Source: Candidatus Obscuribacterales bacterium (lineage in GTDB: Bacteria; Cyanobacteriota; Vampirovibrionia; Obscuribacterales; Obscuribacteraceae). Taken from it: 64,000 nt of DNA. Location: contig JACKCM010000006.1 in NCBI GenBank assembly GCA_020634035.1, forward strand, positions 124,001 to 188,000. The letters run 5' to 3'. The position numbers and the translations under genes are program-made. Below the pieces are notes generated by a model. It had not been told where the DNA came from. It made no database searches and saw nothing but the letters and a program-made list of their open reading frames with translations. This document shows, piece after piece, positions 43,957 to 53,301 of this stretch. The number at the start of each line of letters is the position of its first letter. The stretch's first letter is position 1.

Positions 43957-44816
43957 CGCCGGGCGATCTCTAGATAGCCTCGAAACAGATAGCCGCCATT
44001 GGCTGCCAGCACCGACTCTTTCCTCTCTCGATAATAAGCGGGCAGCGTGTACCAGGGCAAAGAGGGCTGGTCATGATGGACCCAGTGATAGTTGTTGTTC
44101 AGAAATAGAACCCTAAAAGGCAGCGCCGCCTCTACGATAACGCTGCGCTCATCGTTATTGTCGCCGGGTTTATGCTCGGCAAACGAACGCAGCAGAGTCA
44201 GAGACAGCCCCGGATAGACAATGCCGAAGATATAAACCGCAGGCGGTATCGCACAGACTTTAGTAAGCCAGAAAAATATGAGAAAGCACAAAAGCCCATG
44301 CAAGAGCCAGACGGGAAGATATCGGTGGTCACCCTGCAAAAGCGACTTCGCCTGCTGTCGATAAAAATGAATCATACAGAGCGCCGGACCTAACAGAAGC
44401 CTGCCGGCGAGGGTATTGTTGAACAGAAAGAGACTCTGCCTGAAAGAACCCATACGATTCCAGACTTCTTCTTCAAAATAGTAAGACTCGGGGTCTAGAA
44501 CCGGGTCGGTCAGGGTTTTGACCCGGTGGTGAGTCAGGTGAGAATCTCTATAAATAGGATAGGGATAGACAAGACCCAGGGGAGGGTAGGCGAGGAGGTT
44601 ATTGAGCCGGGCGTTGCGGCTGGGGTGACCGTGAATTATCTCGTGCTGGACCGAGCCATGCAGACAGATCAAAAGCGCCCCCAGGGCACAGCCCAGAGGC
44701 GCCGGCATATGATGGAAGGCGAGAGTCAGCACGACCCAACCGCCATAGACTGTGCCAATCAGGAGCCAGGTGGGCAGCTCATGATCGACGGTCAGAGATA
44801 AGTCAGCTCGAGCCAT
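43911..44816 (-). CDS. Membrane fatty acid desaturase
   Basis: 301 residues from ATG 44816 (a TTG at 44834 would add six residues). The three histidine boxes of membrane di-iron desaturases are present: HEIIH, HLTHH and HWVHH. Several hydrophobic helices lie around them. The family introduces double bonds into acyl chains or related lipids. The 3' end overlaps the convergent transporter gene. Confidence 0.9.
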   Translation of the reverse strand: MARADLSLTVDHELPTWLLIGTVYGGWVVLTLAFHHMPAPLGCALGALLICLHGSVQHEIIHGHPSRNARLNNLLAYPPLGLVYPYPIYRDSHLTHHRVKTLTDPVLDPESYYFEEEVWNRMGSFRQSLFLFNNTLAGRLLLGPALCMIHFYRQQAKSLLQGDHRYLPVWLLHGLLCFLIFFWLTKVCAIPPAVYIFGIVYPGLSLTLLRSFAEHKPGDNNDERSVIVEAALPFRVLFLNNNYHWVHHDQPSLPWYTLPAYYRERKESVLAANGGYLFRGYLEIARRYMFKPKDKPVLPRS

Positions 44817-44901
44817 TTCGAAGACCCCGAACAATATCAGCTAAAATATACCCGGACCTGGTCTATTACTAACCAGGCCAGGGATAGAGAAGATCGCTAC
44901 C

Positions 44902-45747
44902 ATGACTTTGAAGCTGATTTCGAGCACCGAGGCAAAAGGGACTTATATTATCGACGCCCGCAGGCAAGAGGACTATGAGCGCGGGCATATCCCCGGGGCG
45001 GTTCATCTGAACTGGGAGGCGTTTGTCGAATCGCCGGAAGCGAATCCAGAACCGTTTAATCAGATGGGCTGGTGGGGGCGTCTGCTCAGTCTGGAGAAAG
45101 ACCGCAAGACCATCGAGAATATTCTGCAAGCAGCCGGGCTCGAAAACGACATGACAGTGACCGTATATGCAGACGGTCCGGTGTCGAAAGGGCGGGAAGG
45201 TCGGCTTGCCTGGACCCTGCTCTATCTGGGTGTCGAGAACCTCAATATACTGAACGGCGGCTTCAGCCAGTGGTGCAAGGAACAAGATCAGGACCAGGGC
45301 GAAGGGGCGATTGAAACAGGCGCATCGAATCCTGTTGGTACGGCCGGTGGTTTCACCCTAAAACCGGATGAGTCAAGAAGAATAAAAGAAGAGGCTATGG
45401 TCGAGGTGGTGCAGGAAAACTCTGCCACCATATGGGATGCCAGAACAAAGGATGAATACGATGGGCTGCTACATCCATATCTGCCACGGCGGGGTCATAT
45501 TCCCGGGGCTTCTCTTATGCCTTTCCCGTCATTGTTTGAAGAAGGCTCGACTCGGTTTATAGACCAAGAGACTTATTTGACGATGCTCGGCGGCAAAAGA
45601 ATAGAACCGATTGCCTACTGCGAACTGGGCTTGAGAGCCGCAACTTTAGCCTTGATCCACGAGATCTACACCGGAGAGAAGCTACGCATTTTCGACTCTG
45701 GCTTCATCTGGTGGAGCATGGAATCTGACCTTCCGGTGGTCAATTGA
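44902..45747 (+). CDS. Two-domain thiosulfate/3-mercaptopyruvate sulfurtransferase
   Basis: 281 residues with two rhodanese domains. The first (YIIDARRQEDYERGHIPGA) lacks the catalytic Cys: the loop reads YADGPVSKGREG. The second has it in AYCELGLRAATLAL, with the linker IWDARTKDEYDG before. This inactive/active arrangement is typical of thiosulfate sulfurtransferases. It lies divergently, 85 bp from the desaturase start. Confidence 0.9.
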   Translation: MTLKLISSTEAKGTYIIDARRQEDYERGHIPGAVHLNWEAFVESPEANPEPFNQMGWWGRLLSLEKDRKTIENILQAAGLENDMTVTVYADGPVSKGREGRLAWTLLYLGVENLNILNGGFSQWCKEQDQDQGEGAIETGASNPVGTAGGFTLKPDESRRIKEEAMVEVVQENSATIWDARTKDEYDGLLHPYLPRRGHIPGASLMPFPSLFEEGSTRFIDQETYLTMLGGKRIEPIAYCELGLRAATLALIHEIYTGEKLRIFDSGFIWWSMESDLPVVN

Positions 45748-45777
45748 AAGAAATTTGCCAAAAAAGGAGCTATAACC

Positions 45778-46764
45778 TTGGAGCCTAAAGAAAAGCAGGA
45801 ATACTACACATCGATTATTAATGAAGGACAATTTCTAGAACAAAATGTTGTCTTAGCAATTGAGAACAGGCTTGCTAGTATGAATTCTCATAAAGAAGAA
45901 GTTTCTGCAAGACTAAAACTTCTTGGATTCTACTGGCACCAAGCAAAGGAATCCTCGGGAGATTCAGCATCAAAATATACAAAACAATTTGATTGGTGTG
46001 TGCAAAACATCAGTCAGCTTGAACTATCAGAATTTTTGTTGCCTTTCAGTTCTCTTAAACGAAATGATCAAGTTCTGTTCAAATACTCGTGTCTGGAAAT
46101 GGCAGAATTCCACAAGGCAACACCAACGGTGCTAGAAGCTCTAGCGAGTCTATTTAGCCCATACAACAAAGATATAGCGGAAAGCTTATATCTGAAGATA
46201 CTTGAGCAAACTGATTTTGATCCTAAAATCCTAAGAAACTTGGCTCTGCTATACACTAGAGAAGCGCTGAATGGATTGCGTGAATGCAAAATAGCTGCTG
46301 GCCGCAAAGCTATTGACTATGGAAAAAAGTTTTTGTCATACGATCCGACTAGAGGTGAAAAATGGGGTCTATCCCAAGATCTGTGCAAGGTTGCTATTCT
46401 TCTAGATGACTTAAATTCATTGAAAGAGTTCGCAGAGTTGCTTCGTTCATTTGCCGATGAAACTGACTTTAATCTGCACAAGTTGGACGCCTATACATAC
46501 TCAGGTGTTTTAGCAGTCAGACAAAATGAGATTGCCTTGGCGGTAACTTACTTAAAGCAAATGGAGTCGATAGAAAAAATCAGGAATCTATATCTTGCCG
46601 ATGAACTATTTAGAGCCGGTGAAATAGTTGCTGTGGAAAACTACCTGAATCATGCCCTGAAGTTTGTAGACGACGATCTAAAAACTCGGCAACTAGAACA
46701 ATGGCTGCTAGATATCAAAGAGAACCGCCTGCCAGAGCTAAAATTCGTAAACATACGAGATTGA
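45778..46764 (+). CDS. Unrecognised helical protein of an AT-rich island
   Basis: 328 residues, soluble, strongly helical, with helix pairs that look TPR-like (LFSPYNKDIAESLYLKILEQ; QNEIALAVTYLKQMESI). The start is TTG 45778, with a good ribosome site AAGGAG 9 nt upstream. The base composition is clearly more AT-rich than the neighbouring rhodanese gene, 30 bp upstream. Function unknown; it is the first of several accessory genes. Confidence 0.65.
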   Translation: MEPKEKQEYYTSIINEGQFLEQNVVLAIENRLASMNSHKEEVSARLKLLGFYWHQAKESSGDSASKYTKQFDWCVQNISQLELSEFLLPFSSLKRNDQVLFKYSCLEMAEFHKATPTVLEALASLFSPYNKDIAESLYLKILEQTDFDPKILRNLALLYTREALNGLRECKIAAGRKAIDYGKKFLSYDPTRGEKWGLSQDLCKVAILLDDLNSLKEFAELLRSFADETDFNLHKLDAYTYSGVLAVRQNEIALAVTYLKQMESIEKIRNLYLADELFRAGEIVAVENYLNHALKFVDDDLKTRQLEQWLLDIKENRLPELKFVNIRD

Positions 46765-46813
46765 GCTTTTCCCCTTTTGTATTATTAGATGAAGCAGCCC
46801 TCCAAATTTAATG

Positions 46814-47770
46814 CTAAAGATCAAAACCTGACATAGAGTGCCCAAAGAGCCCCATAACTGACAAGGCAAAAATCATAGACTCTTCTTTACTCGAAAAACA
46901 AACTTCAAAATCTGTGTAGGAGTCGCTCTTTTTTATGGCTTTAGCAATCGGAAACGGGTGATTCAAAACAGTGGCAATCGCATTCGCACCAGAAGGAGAG
47001 CCACAGTATTTTAGACTGACCTTCTTGGGAGAATAACCAGGAAATCGCATTAGAATTGACCTGGCTTTGGGATCTGCGAATTCTTTCTGAAATGCACCAT
47101 CAGCAGTGAATGGAGACCATAAATCAGTGCTGCTCTTTTTGTACTCACGATAAGCGACAAAAGCATTATCAGGCGTGATTGACAACGTATTCCAGCAAGA
47201 ATCTGACTTACTCCTGCTTTGAATGTTTGTCAATAATTCCTCAACAAACAATTGATCCAATCCGATCACCAATAGGTTTGGTTCCGGCACGGATATAAAT
47301 AGATGGTGGTCTTGTGGTAGATGGGTTGAATTACCTTTTATGATGCCAACCTTATACTTCTCATGCTTGTAGTGTTTGAAATAACATCTCTCTATCATTG
47401 ATATTTCTTCCGTAGACAGATTGTTCTCGAAGAGAATGACTTGACCACCCAGATAGCCTCGCAATGCGCCATGAGAAATATTTCTCGTAGCAAATACAGC
47501 ATGGCGAACCACTTTTCCCCTGAACCTACTTTCAATTTTGCCGCCATCTAACTGATAGATTAGAGAAGTTGGAAGGGAGCGAAAAATCCATATGTCCGCT
47601 TCACATTCATTTTCATCGACACCAAGATAGTGCGATGCCACATTGATCAAAAGCACTTCAGATGATTTAGGAACCCAATTCAACAAAGATTTCAATTCGT
47701 GATTCTCCACCGCACTAGACGGTCCTGCAGAAAGAAGCAAAAAAATAGCTACAACCAACAAAACATACAT
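46814..47770 (-). CDS. Exported protein of unknown function
   Basis: 318 residues with an N-terminal signal peptide (MYVLLVVAIFLLLSAGPSSA). The mature part begins as a helix (LKSLLNWVPKSSEVLLINV) and then shows alternating strand-like segments. I recognise no family; proteins that start NWVPxxSEVLLxN occur as uncharacterised exported proteins. AT-rich like its neighbours. Converges with the preceding gene, 49 bp apart. Confidence 0.65.
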   Translation of the reverse strand: MYVLLVVAIFLLLSAGPSSAVENHELKSLLNWVPKSSEVLLINVASHYLGVDENECEADIWIFRSLPTSLIYQLDGGKIESRFRGKVVRHAVFATRNISHGALRGYLGGQVILFENNLSTEEISMIERCYFKHYKHEKYKVGIIKGNSTHLPQDHHLFISVPEPNLLVIGLDQLFVEELLTNIQSRSKSDSCWNTLSITPDNAFVAYREYKKSSTDLWSPFTADGAFQKEFADPKARSILMRFPGYSPKKVSLKYCGSPSGANAIATVLNHPFPIAKAIKKSDSYTDFEVCFSSKEESMIFALSVMGLFGHSMSGFDL

Positions 47771-47900
47771 AAATCAAGAACCACCTAGCCCAGATACTAG
47801 TTTAGTCAACCAGATCAGAGGCAGGTACATCCCGCAACAGTCGTTAAACTGTTTAATGCTTTCTGCTAGCATAATTGAGAATGATAAGGATTAGGATTTT

Positions 47901-48482
47901 ATGGAAGAAGCCTGGAAAGAGGACATCTCAAAAACGCTCCGTGAAGTGACCGGACTAGAACCCAGGAACTTTAGCACCATCGATGCTCTAATAGGGGAAG
48001 ATCCTATTCAAACTGAAACTGTCTCTGTAGAGCTACCAATTAGTCGCTTTCCAGATCCGATTGCAGTTGTAAAACAAGTTCGAGAAAAAATGCCTGACTC
48101 CTCTTATCTGGTGTTTCTTGGTACAGCGAAGAACAACTATGAAGAGTCCTCCTCCACCGTCGAGATTGTGGTTGGCAGGGGTAAGTCTCAGGAAGATATC
48201 ATTCGATTGGCGAGAACCGAGGCACCCAATTATGACCTTGAAACCGATGGCGTAATTGAGAGTATGGCAAAACTCTATGAGCACGCAGAGATAGGGATTC
48301 TCGGTGCCGCAATAGATTCGGTATCTATAGAAATCAAAGAAGTAAAAACCAGCCTTACTCAACTAGCCGAGGCGCTTTTCGAAGTCTGCGGTGACCTCTC
48401 TCAAAGTGACTTATACTCTAATGAAGAGGCGCTTGCTGAGTATTTAAAAGACAATGATTTTGTCTTTCTGTGGTGGGATTAA
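47901..48482 (+). CDS. Small protein, possibly DUF4253 family
   Basis: 193 residues, soluble. The middle reads DPIAVVKQVREKMPDSSYLVFLG and the C-terminus AEALFEVCGDLSQSD...NDFVFLWWD. The closing LWWD after a short helix is typical of DUF4253 proteins, several of which occur as putative immunity or toxin-linked proteins. The assignment is from memory of the motif. The ribosome site AGGATT is modest. Two small membrane proteins follow on the same strand. Confidence 0.6.
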   Translation: MEEAWKEDISKTLREVTGLEPRNFSTIDALIGEDPIQTETVSVELPISRFPDPIAVVKQVREKMPDSSYLVFLGTAKNNYEESSSTVEIVVGRGKSQEDIIRLARTEAPNYDLETDGVIESMAKLYEHAEIGILGAAIDSVSIEIKEVKTSLTQLAEALFEVCGDLSQSDLYSNEEALAEYLKDNDFVFLWWD

Positions 48483-48521
48483 CGGGTACCGGAAAAGTGA
48501 TTAGTCTCTATAATATCCAAT

Positions 48522-48875
48522 ATGACCAGAACAAAATTACTTTTGATTTCTATGTCTATCCTGGCCATTGCCGGATTCGTCTGGCAATTCGTGGTTACTA
48601 TAGGTGATCCATGCGGTCGATGTGTCCGATTTGATATGAATTGGAAAGGCAAACATCAATCCATTCTGGTAGAGAAATACGGATGGCCTGACGATATCTA
48701 CGATATAGATGAAGATAGAAAGCGGGGGAATTACAGGATATCTGGCGGCGAATATCTAGAGAGGTGGACTTACAGAAATCCAGAGATGCGCTTTATCATA
48801 AAGCACTCTGACAGAACCATCACAGATTCATACCGAAACGATCACACGTGTCCGCCTACTTTGTTTGGGCTGTAA
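48522..48875 (+). CDS. Small membrane-anchored protein of unknown function
   Basis: 117 residues: one N-terminal hydrophobic helix (LLLISMSILAIAGFVWQFVV), then a polar domain with a CGRC pair (DPCGRCVRF) and a third Cys near the end. It may face the periplasm with a disulfide. No family recognised. It lies 39 bp after the DUF4253-like gene and may be co-transcribed. Confidence 0.5.
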   Translation: MTRTKLLLISMSILAIAGFVWQFVVTIGDPCGRCVRFDMNWKGKHQSILVEKYGWPDDIYDIDEDRKRGNYRISGGEYLERWTYRNPEMRFIIKHSDRTITDSYRNDHTCPPTLFGL

Positions 48876-48911
48876 CACAAAACTTGCGATACCTGAATGG
48901 AAAACCTGTAA

Positions 48912-49196
48912 ATGATCCGAATCATACTAACAATAGTGGCAATTCTAACTCTCGCGGGCATGGCATACGGACTTGCCAGGTTTGATTTCGGATTGTTCTT
49001 GATTGTTGGTTGGATAGCTGTCCCAACTATTGTGACCATAGCCTTAGCCAGACTTCTTAAAATCAAGAACCCAATTGTGGCTTTTACTACATATTCTTTT
49101 GTATTCCTGGGTCTCTTCTTTGCCATCTTTTTTATGCTATCCCAGGGACCAATGGCAGGCGTTTTTTACAATACCAGCAAGAGATTTCATATTTAG
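48912..49196 (+). CDS. Small integral membrane protein of unknown function
   Basis: 94 residues with three predicted membrane helices (IILTIVAILTLAGMAYGLA, LFLIVGWIAVPTIVTIALA, YSFVFLGLFFAIFFML). No recognisable family. 36 bp after the previous small gene; both may form one transcript with it. Confidence 0.5.
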   Translation: MIRIILTIVAILTLAGMAYGLARFDFGLFLIVGWIAVPTIVTIALARLLKIKNPIVAFTTYSFVFLGLFFAIFFMLSQGPMAGVFYNTSKRFHI

Positions 49197-49210
49197 AATA
49201 TTTGTAGCAT

Positions 49211-50095
49211 TCAGCAGAATCGAATCACAAGTAAACCCGAAATCAAAAGAACGATTCCGCAGAGCCGCAGTCTATTAAAGCGCTCCTTCAGAAACACCAG
49301 AGCCAGTGCGTACATAATTAGCGGATAGCAGGATGTTATACCGACCACATAAGAGACAGCGCACCGGTTCATGGCAAAGAGATAAGAGATGCCACCAACG
49401 CTAAGCATCAGAGACGAGAGAAAACAGTAGAACCACATTCTGCCGCTGCGAAGCGGAAGGTCATAGCCTCGACGTTTGAATACAACGAATATTAGAACCA
49501 GAAAGAGCGCATCCCAAATGGACTTGCCTAGAAATATTTCCAGGGGCTGACCATAGTTGACGGCGATCTTATCTACCACTCCCCTCATTCCAAAACAGAA
49601 GGTGGTCAGAACCAACAAAGACATCGCCCACAGCCGCTTAGAATCCGGCTCTGCCTTCTTTGTGGACGACAAGGGACTGGAGCCAATGGCGTAAATTCCA
49701 CCCACGACAATAAAAATCCCGAGCAATCGCGATAAAACAAAGGGCTCTCCAAGGATCAAAATAGCACCCAGAACAGCCACGACAGGATAGCCTGCGGTGA
49801 AGCCATATACAAAACTGGCGTCCACATGCTTCAAAACCACCAGATAAGAGAGTACAGCGACCACATAGCCGCTGCCAGAGACTAACGACCAGAACATCAC
49901 CGGTGGTGCCAGTTGCCACCCACCCGGTTGAAGTAGAGAAAGCAGAAGCAACAAGACCGGTATCTGCAATACACTGAGTGTAAATAGCGCAATGCAAATC
50001 TCTTGAGGGCTGGCACTATCCAGCGCCTTCTTCTCGAAGATGCCCCAGGCTCCCCAGGCAAGCAAAGATATGAGGATAAGAAGGTCGGTGGCCAT
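49211..50095 (-). CDS. EamA/DMT-family transporter, last gene of a ligase operon
   Basis: 294 residues, ten hydrophobic helices, with the duplicated signature LLAWGAWGIFEKKAL at the N-terminus. Paralogue of the protein at 781-1773 (shared WGxWGxF(D/E)K motif and similar loops, e.g. ASYVVVITGCYPLVMYI versus VSYVVGITSCYPLIMYA). It lies 30 bp downstream of an ATP-grasp gene, so a role in exporting the ligase product is plausible (inference). Confidence 0.85.
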   Translation of the reverse strand: MATDLLILISLLAWGAWGIFEKKALDSASPQEICIALFTLSVLQIPVLLLLLSLLQPGGWQLAPPVMFWSLVSGSGYVVAVLSYLVVLKHVDASFVYGFTAGYPVVAVLGAILILGEPFVLSRLLGIFIVVGGIYAIGSSPLSSTKKAEPDSKRLWAMSLLVLTTFCFGMRGVVDKIAVNYGQPLEIFLGKSIWDALFLVLIFVVFKRRGYDLPLRSGRMWFYCFLSSLMLSVGGISYLFAMNRCAVSYVVGITSCYPLIMYALALVFLKERFNRLRLCGIVLLISGLLVIRFC

Positions 50096-50125
50096 GGCAG
50101 AAGCTTCTATAGAAACTATCTATAT

Positions 50126-51493
50126 CTACCCGGATATTCCGGATCCAAATAGATCCAGCTCCACTTCGGCGCTATCCAAAATTGCAGAATCCCCGGAAGC
50201 CTTATCAGCCCGACGTTCCATTATAAACGGCAGCATCTGTTTAATCTCGGCAAAGCGCTCTTCGATCTCGTCATAGCTAGAGGCACCTATGTTAGCCAGG
50301 GCATAGCGATAGCTCTCGGTATCCTGAAACTGTTCGGATAGATATTTACCTGGCACCGCCAGAACCTCGATTATCGAGTCAGGAAAGCGTGACGTCACCG
50401 CATCGATATCTTTCTTGCTCGGAACACTCAAAGCTTTCATATCTTCGAAAACACGGAAGACACAGCTGGTAGCCACATTATACGGACCTTCACCTCGACG
50501 AATTTCGGGCTTGTCGCCAATCGCCACCTGCATCATCACGGTAAACGGATTGTAGCCGTCAACTTTCTCTATCAGATCACAAAACTGATTGGCGAGTTTG
50601 GTGTTCACTTCGATAATGCTCACTGAGCCGGTTTGTGGGTTGTACATAAGCTCCATGTTGAAAGGAGCATTGTCAAATCCTACACCTGTCATGAAGTCGC
50701 GAGCCACATCGGTCATCTTCTGATGAATCTCTTCTGGAACGCGGGCTGGATAGTGCCAGCGAATAAAAGAAAGCGTGCCCGGAATCAAAACAGCCTCGAC
50801 TATAGCCATCACCGTCACCTCTCCTTCGAAGACGAAGCCCTCTAGAGAGACCTGCATGCCGGTGAGAAGTTCTTCGAGGATAAACTGATCGGTCTCTTCT
50901 TCGAACTCGGTAAATTCTTTGATGAGCCATTTGATAGGTTCTAAGAAGCCTTCGGGCATCGATGTAGTTGCCAGGGCTTGCTCGAATTGCTCACGGTTAT
51001 CTATGCGGTGAGCGCCGTATGAAAGTATCGACTTCACCGGCTTCATAAAGAAAGGATAGCGAAGATTAGAGTCGGAGACAGTATCAGAAGAAGGATTGAA
51101 CAGCCTGTAGGATGCCACCGCATCTGGTACATATTCTTCTTGGGCACGACGGCAATAGTACTTGTGGTCACAGCGCAAGATCACAGCAGGGTCCGGTCCG
51201 GGCAGATGCAGTCGACGCGCTATTTCTGCGGTTATTGCGGTCATGCCTGGAAAGCCCACCGAAGCCACCACTCCATCTATTGAGCTACCATCTCCACTAC
51301 TATTTTTGTACTGTGCCACCTTGGCTTCGATTATTTCAGGAACATTCAATCGCTTTCCAAAGCCGAAGTCCTTGACGAAGCCGCCACCAGTCACCGTATC
51401 GAAATCGAGCTCCACCCCCAGTTTCTCGGCAAGCGGAGGCAGCGAACGCAGTTCGCGTTCAGTAGGGCACATGACCAGTATTTTTCTACTCAT
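50126..51493 (-). CDS. ATP-grasp carboxylate-amine ligase of unknown substrate
   Basis: 455 residues. N-terminal Rossmann-like part (KILVMCPTERELRSLPPLAEK), a central lid with YPFFMKPVKSILSYGAHRI, hinge FILEELLTGMQVSLEGFVF and Mg-binding end FNMELMYNPQTGSVSIIEVNTKLANQ. Such enzymes make amide bonds, for instance BacD-type dipeptide ligases. The substrate is unknown. It overlaps the upstream TPR-hydrolase gene by 4 bp (ATGA) and precedes a DMT exporter, in an operon that begins with a symporter. Confidence 0.85.
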   Translation of the reverse strand: MSRKILVMCPTERELRSLPPLAEKLGVELDFDTVTGGGFVKDFGFGKRLNVPEIIEAKVAQYKNSSGDGSSIDGVVASVGFPGMTAITAEIARRLHLPGPDPAVILRCDHKYYCRRAQEEYVPDAVASYRLFNPSSDTVSDSNLRYPFFMKPVKSILSYGAHRIDNREQFEQALATTSMPEGFLEPIKWLIKEFTEFEEETDQFILEELLTGMQVSLEGFVFEGEVTVMAIVEAVLIPGTLSFIRWHYPARVPEEIHQKMTDVARDFMTGVGFDNAPFNMELMYNPQTGSVSIIEVNTKLANQFCDLIEKVDGYNPFTVMMQVAIGDKPEIRRGEGPYNVATSCVFRVFEDMKALSVPSKKDIDAVTSRFPDSIIEVLAVPGKYLSEQFQDTESYRYALANIGASSYDEIEERFAEIKQMLPFIMERRADKASGDSAILDSAEVELDLFGSGISG

Positions 51494-53277
51494 TCAACTT
51501 TCTGGTTGTGGCTATTGAGCCAGGCTGCCAACATAGAGACTATCTTGTCGCTGGCGGCACCTTCTTCGAACACCAGATGCTCGCGGTCGCCTACGAAGAG
51601 CAGGTCTTTATCCCTGGTGGACAACGCCTGATATAGCGCATAAGTACCATTGGGACGGACCAGATGGTCTCTGAAACCTTGAAAGACTATCACCGGTGTC
51701 TTCTTTATTTCGCAGGCGTATTTCTGATTATGCTTCATAAACGCTTCGAAATTAAGCAGCTCATCGGGCGATATTTTAAGCCTGTTTGCCGGATCGCTGA
51801 GCCATTTTTCTTTTATGGTGTCATTGTCCGTCGCCTGATTAATCACTCTCTTGCCTATGGCAAAAGGGGCTTTGGGGTCATCTAATAGTCTCAAGCCGAC
51901 TAACAACTTGGTCTTCTTGCTGTGAAATCTTCTGCCCGATGGCACCGAGCTTACAAGACCATCAACAAGTTCTGGGAACTGTGCGGTAAACTGCAACGCC
52001 AGGGCGCCCCCCATAGACTCGCCCAGCATAAATATTCGGGAGTCTTTGTTAGAGTCGCGAAACATGCTGACCATAGCTCTCAGGTCATCCATGCCGGCCA
52101 GCATGTCTATCTTGTCGAAGCCTTTTTCTTTCGATAGAGAGCCGAATCCACGCACATCTATGGCGACCACGCCATAGCCATAGGGGGCGATTTTCTTTGC
52201 GAATTCCATGTAAGAAGCATGGTTCAGACCAAGCCCATGCAGACAGAAGATAAGCCCTTTCTGCTCTTTAGTAGGATCGATTTTGATGAAACCGGCATCG
52301 AAGTGCCCTGCTCTCCTTACTTGCCAGTTGTCGAAATTTGAGGGACGTTTGTTCTCGCAGAGCTTGCAACTCTCGTCGAAGCCTTTTTCTGCAAGCAGGT
52401 CATAGCTGGACTTTCTAAAGGAGGGCGGGTCCTGAACGCCCATTATCACCTGTTTCGCCCGCTTCTTAAACAGAGCGATCTCGTCCTGGCTATAGAGGTT
52501 TTGATAGTCCGCAGAGTCTAATTTGCGATTTAGAGAATCTAGATTGTTCTTGCGAAATATCCATATCGCCTGAGAGAAAAATGGTCTGGCGCCACCACAC
52601 TCTTCTAGCCTGAAGTAGACATCGGAGAGGTTATTGAAAGATTTACCCACCCGGGGATGTTCGGCACCATATTTGATGAGGTCTATCTGGGCAATATGAC
52701 GAAAGAAAGGTAGCGCTTCTTTGTTTTGATCTAGAACCAGATGACTGCCCCCCAGCCCTTCGAGAGCAGGCAGCAAGTCCTCGCTGAAGCGGCTGAAATG
52801 CTCGGCATAGATATCGAGGGCTTTATCATATAAAGGCAAAGCAGTCTCGGCATGACCGTCACGATAGTGAGACTCGGCAAGACCTAATAGAATGTCGGCT
52901 CGATTTAGAGACTTAGAATCACTCTTATTGTCTTTGTCCATTCTGGTCTGGGCCGCTTCGAATATGGCAAGAGCATCTTTGGGCTTACCCAGTTCGAGGC
53001 AGGTGATGCCCAGGTTGATTAAAATGCGGGTGTAATCGGATTCAGAACTAGAATCAGCATTGGCGGCGACACCATCTTTCAGGGACTGACATATAGAGTG
53101 CGCCTCTTTGATCTTACCTGCATAAAATGCAGTGCTTGCCTCGTTTTTCATAGAGGCGATTTTTTCGGCAGAGAGAGCCTCGCACCTTTTACCGTCTTCG
53201 GCTCTAGCCGGCGCGACAAATAAAAGCGCTGATGAGATCAGGATGACGAACCAGGGCAATCGCTTGGGTATAGACAT
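51490..53277 (-). CDS. Exported TPR protein fused to an alpha/beta hydrolase
   Basis: 595 residues. A signal peptide (MSIPKRLPWFVILISSALLFVAPARA) is followed by TPR repeats to about residue 270 and a serine hydrolase from about residue 330 (FCLHGLGLNHASYMEF; AIDVRGFGS). The triad is visible: Ser in GESMGGALAL, Asp in VFQGFRDHLVRP, His in VGDREHLVFEEG. The hydrolase is of the lysophospholipase/serine aminopeptidase S33 type. It acts outside the cytoplasm and may process a lipid, peptide or ester. It lies 24 bp after the symporter gene and overlaps the ligase gene. Confidence 0.87.
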   Translation of the reverse strand: MSIPKRLPWFVILISSALLFVAPARAEDGKRCEALSAEKIASMKNEASTAFYAGKIKEAHSICQSLKDGVAANADSSSESDYTRILINLGITCLELGKPKDALAIFEAAQTRMDKDNKSDSKSLNRADILLGLAESHYRDGHAETALPLYDKALDIYAEHFSRFSEDLLPALEGLGGSHLVLDQNKEALPFFRHIAQIDLIKYGAEHPRVGKSFNNLSDVYFRLEECGGARPFFSQAIWIFRKNNLDSLNRKLDSADYQNLYSQDEIALFKKRAKQVIMGVQDPPSFRKSSYDLLAEKGFDESCKLCENKRPSNFDNWQVRRAGHFDAGFIKIDPTKEQKGLIFCLHGLGLNHASYMEFAKKIAPYGYGVVAIDVRGFGSLSKEKGFDKIDMLAGMDDLRAMVSMFRDSNKDSRIFMLGESMGGALALQFTAQFPELVDGLVSSVPSGRRFHSKKTKLLVGLRLLDDPKAPFAIGKRVINQATDNDTIKEKWLSDPANRLKISPDELLNFEAFMKHNQKYACEIKKTPVIVFQGFRDHLVRPNGTYALYQALSTRDKDLLFVGDREHLVFEEGAASDKIVSMLAAWLNSHNQKVE

Positions 53278-53301
53278 TGATCAGCACCTATTTATACTTC
53301 T

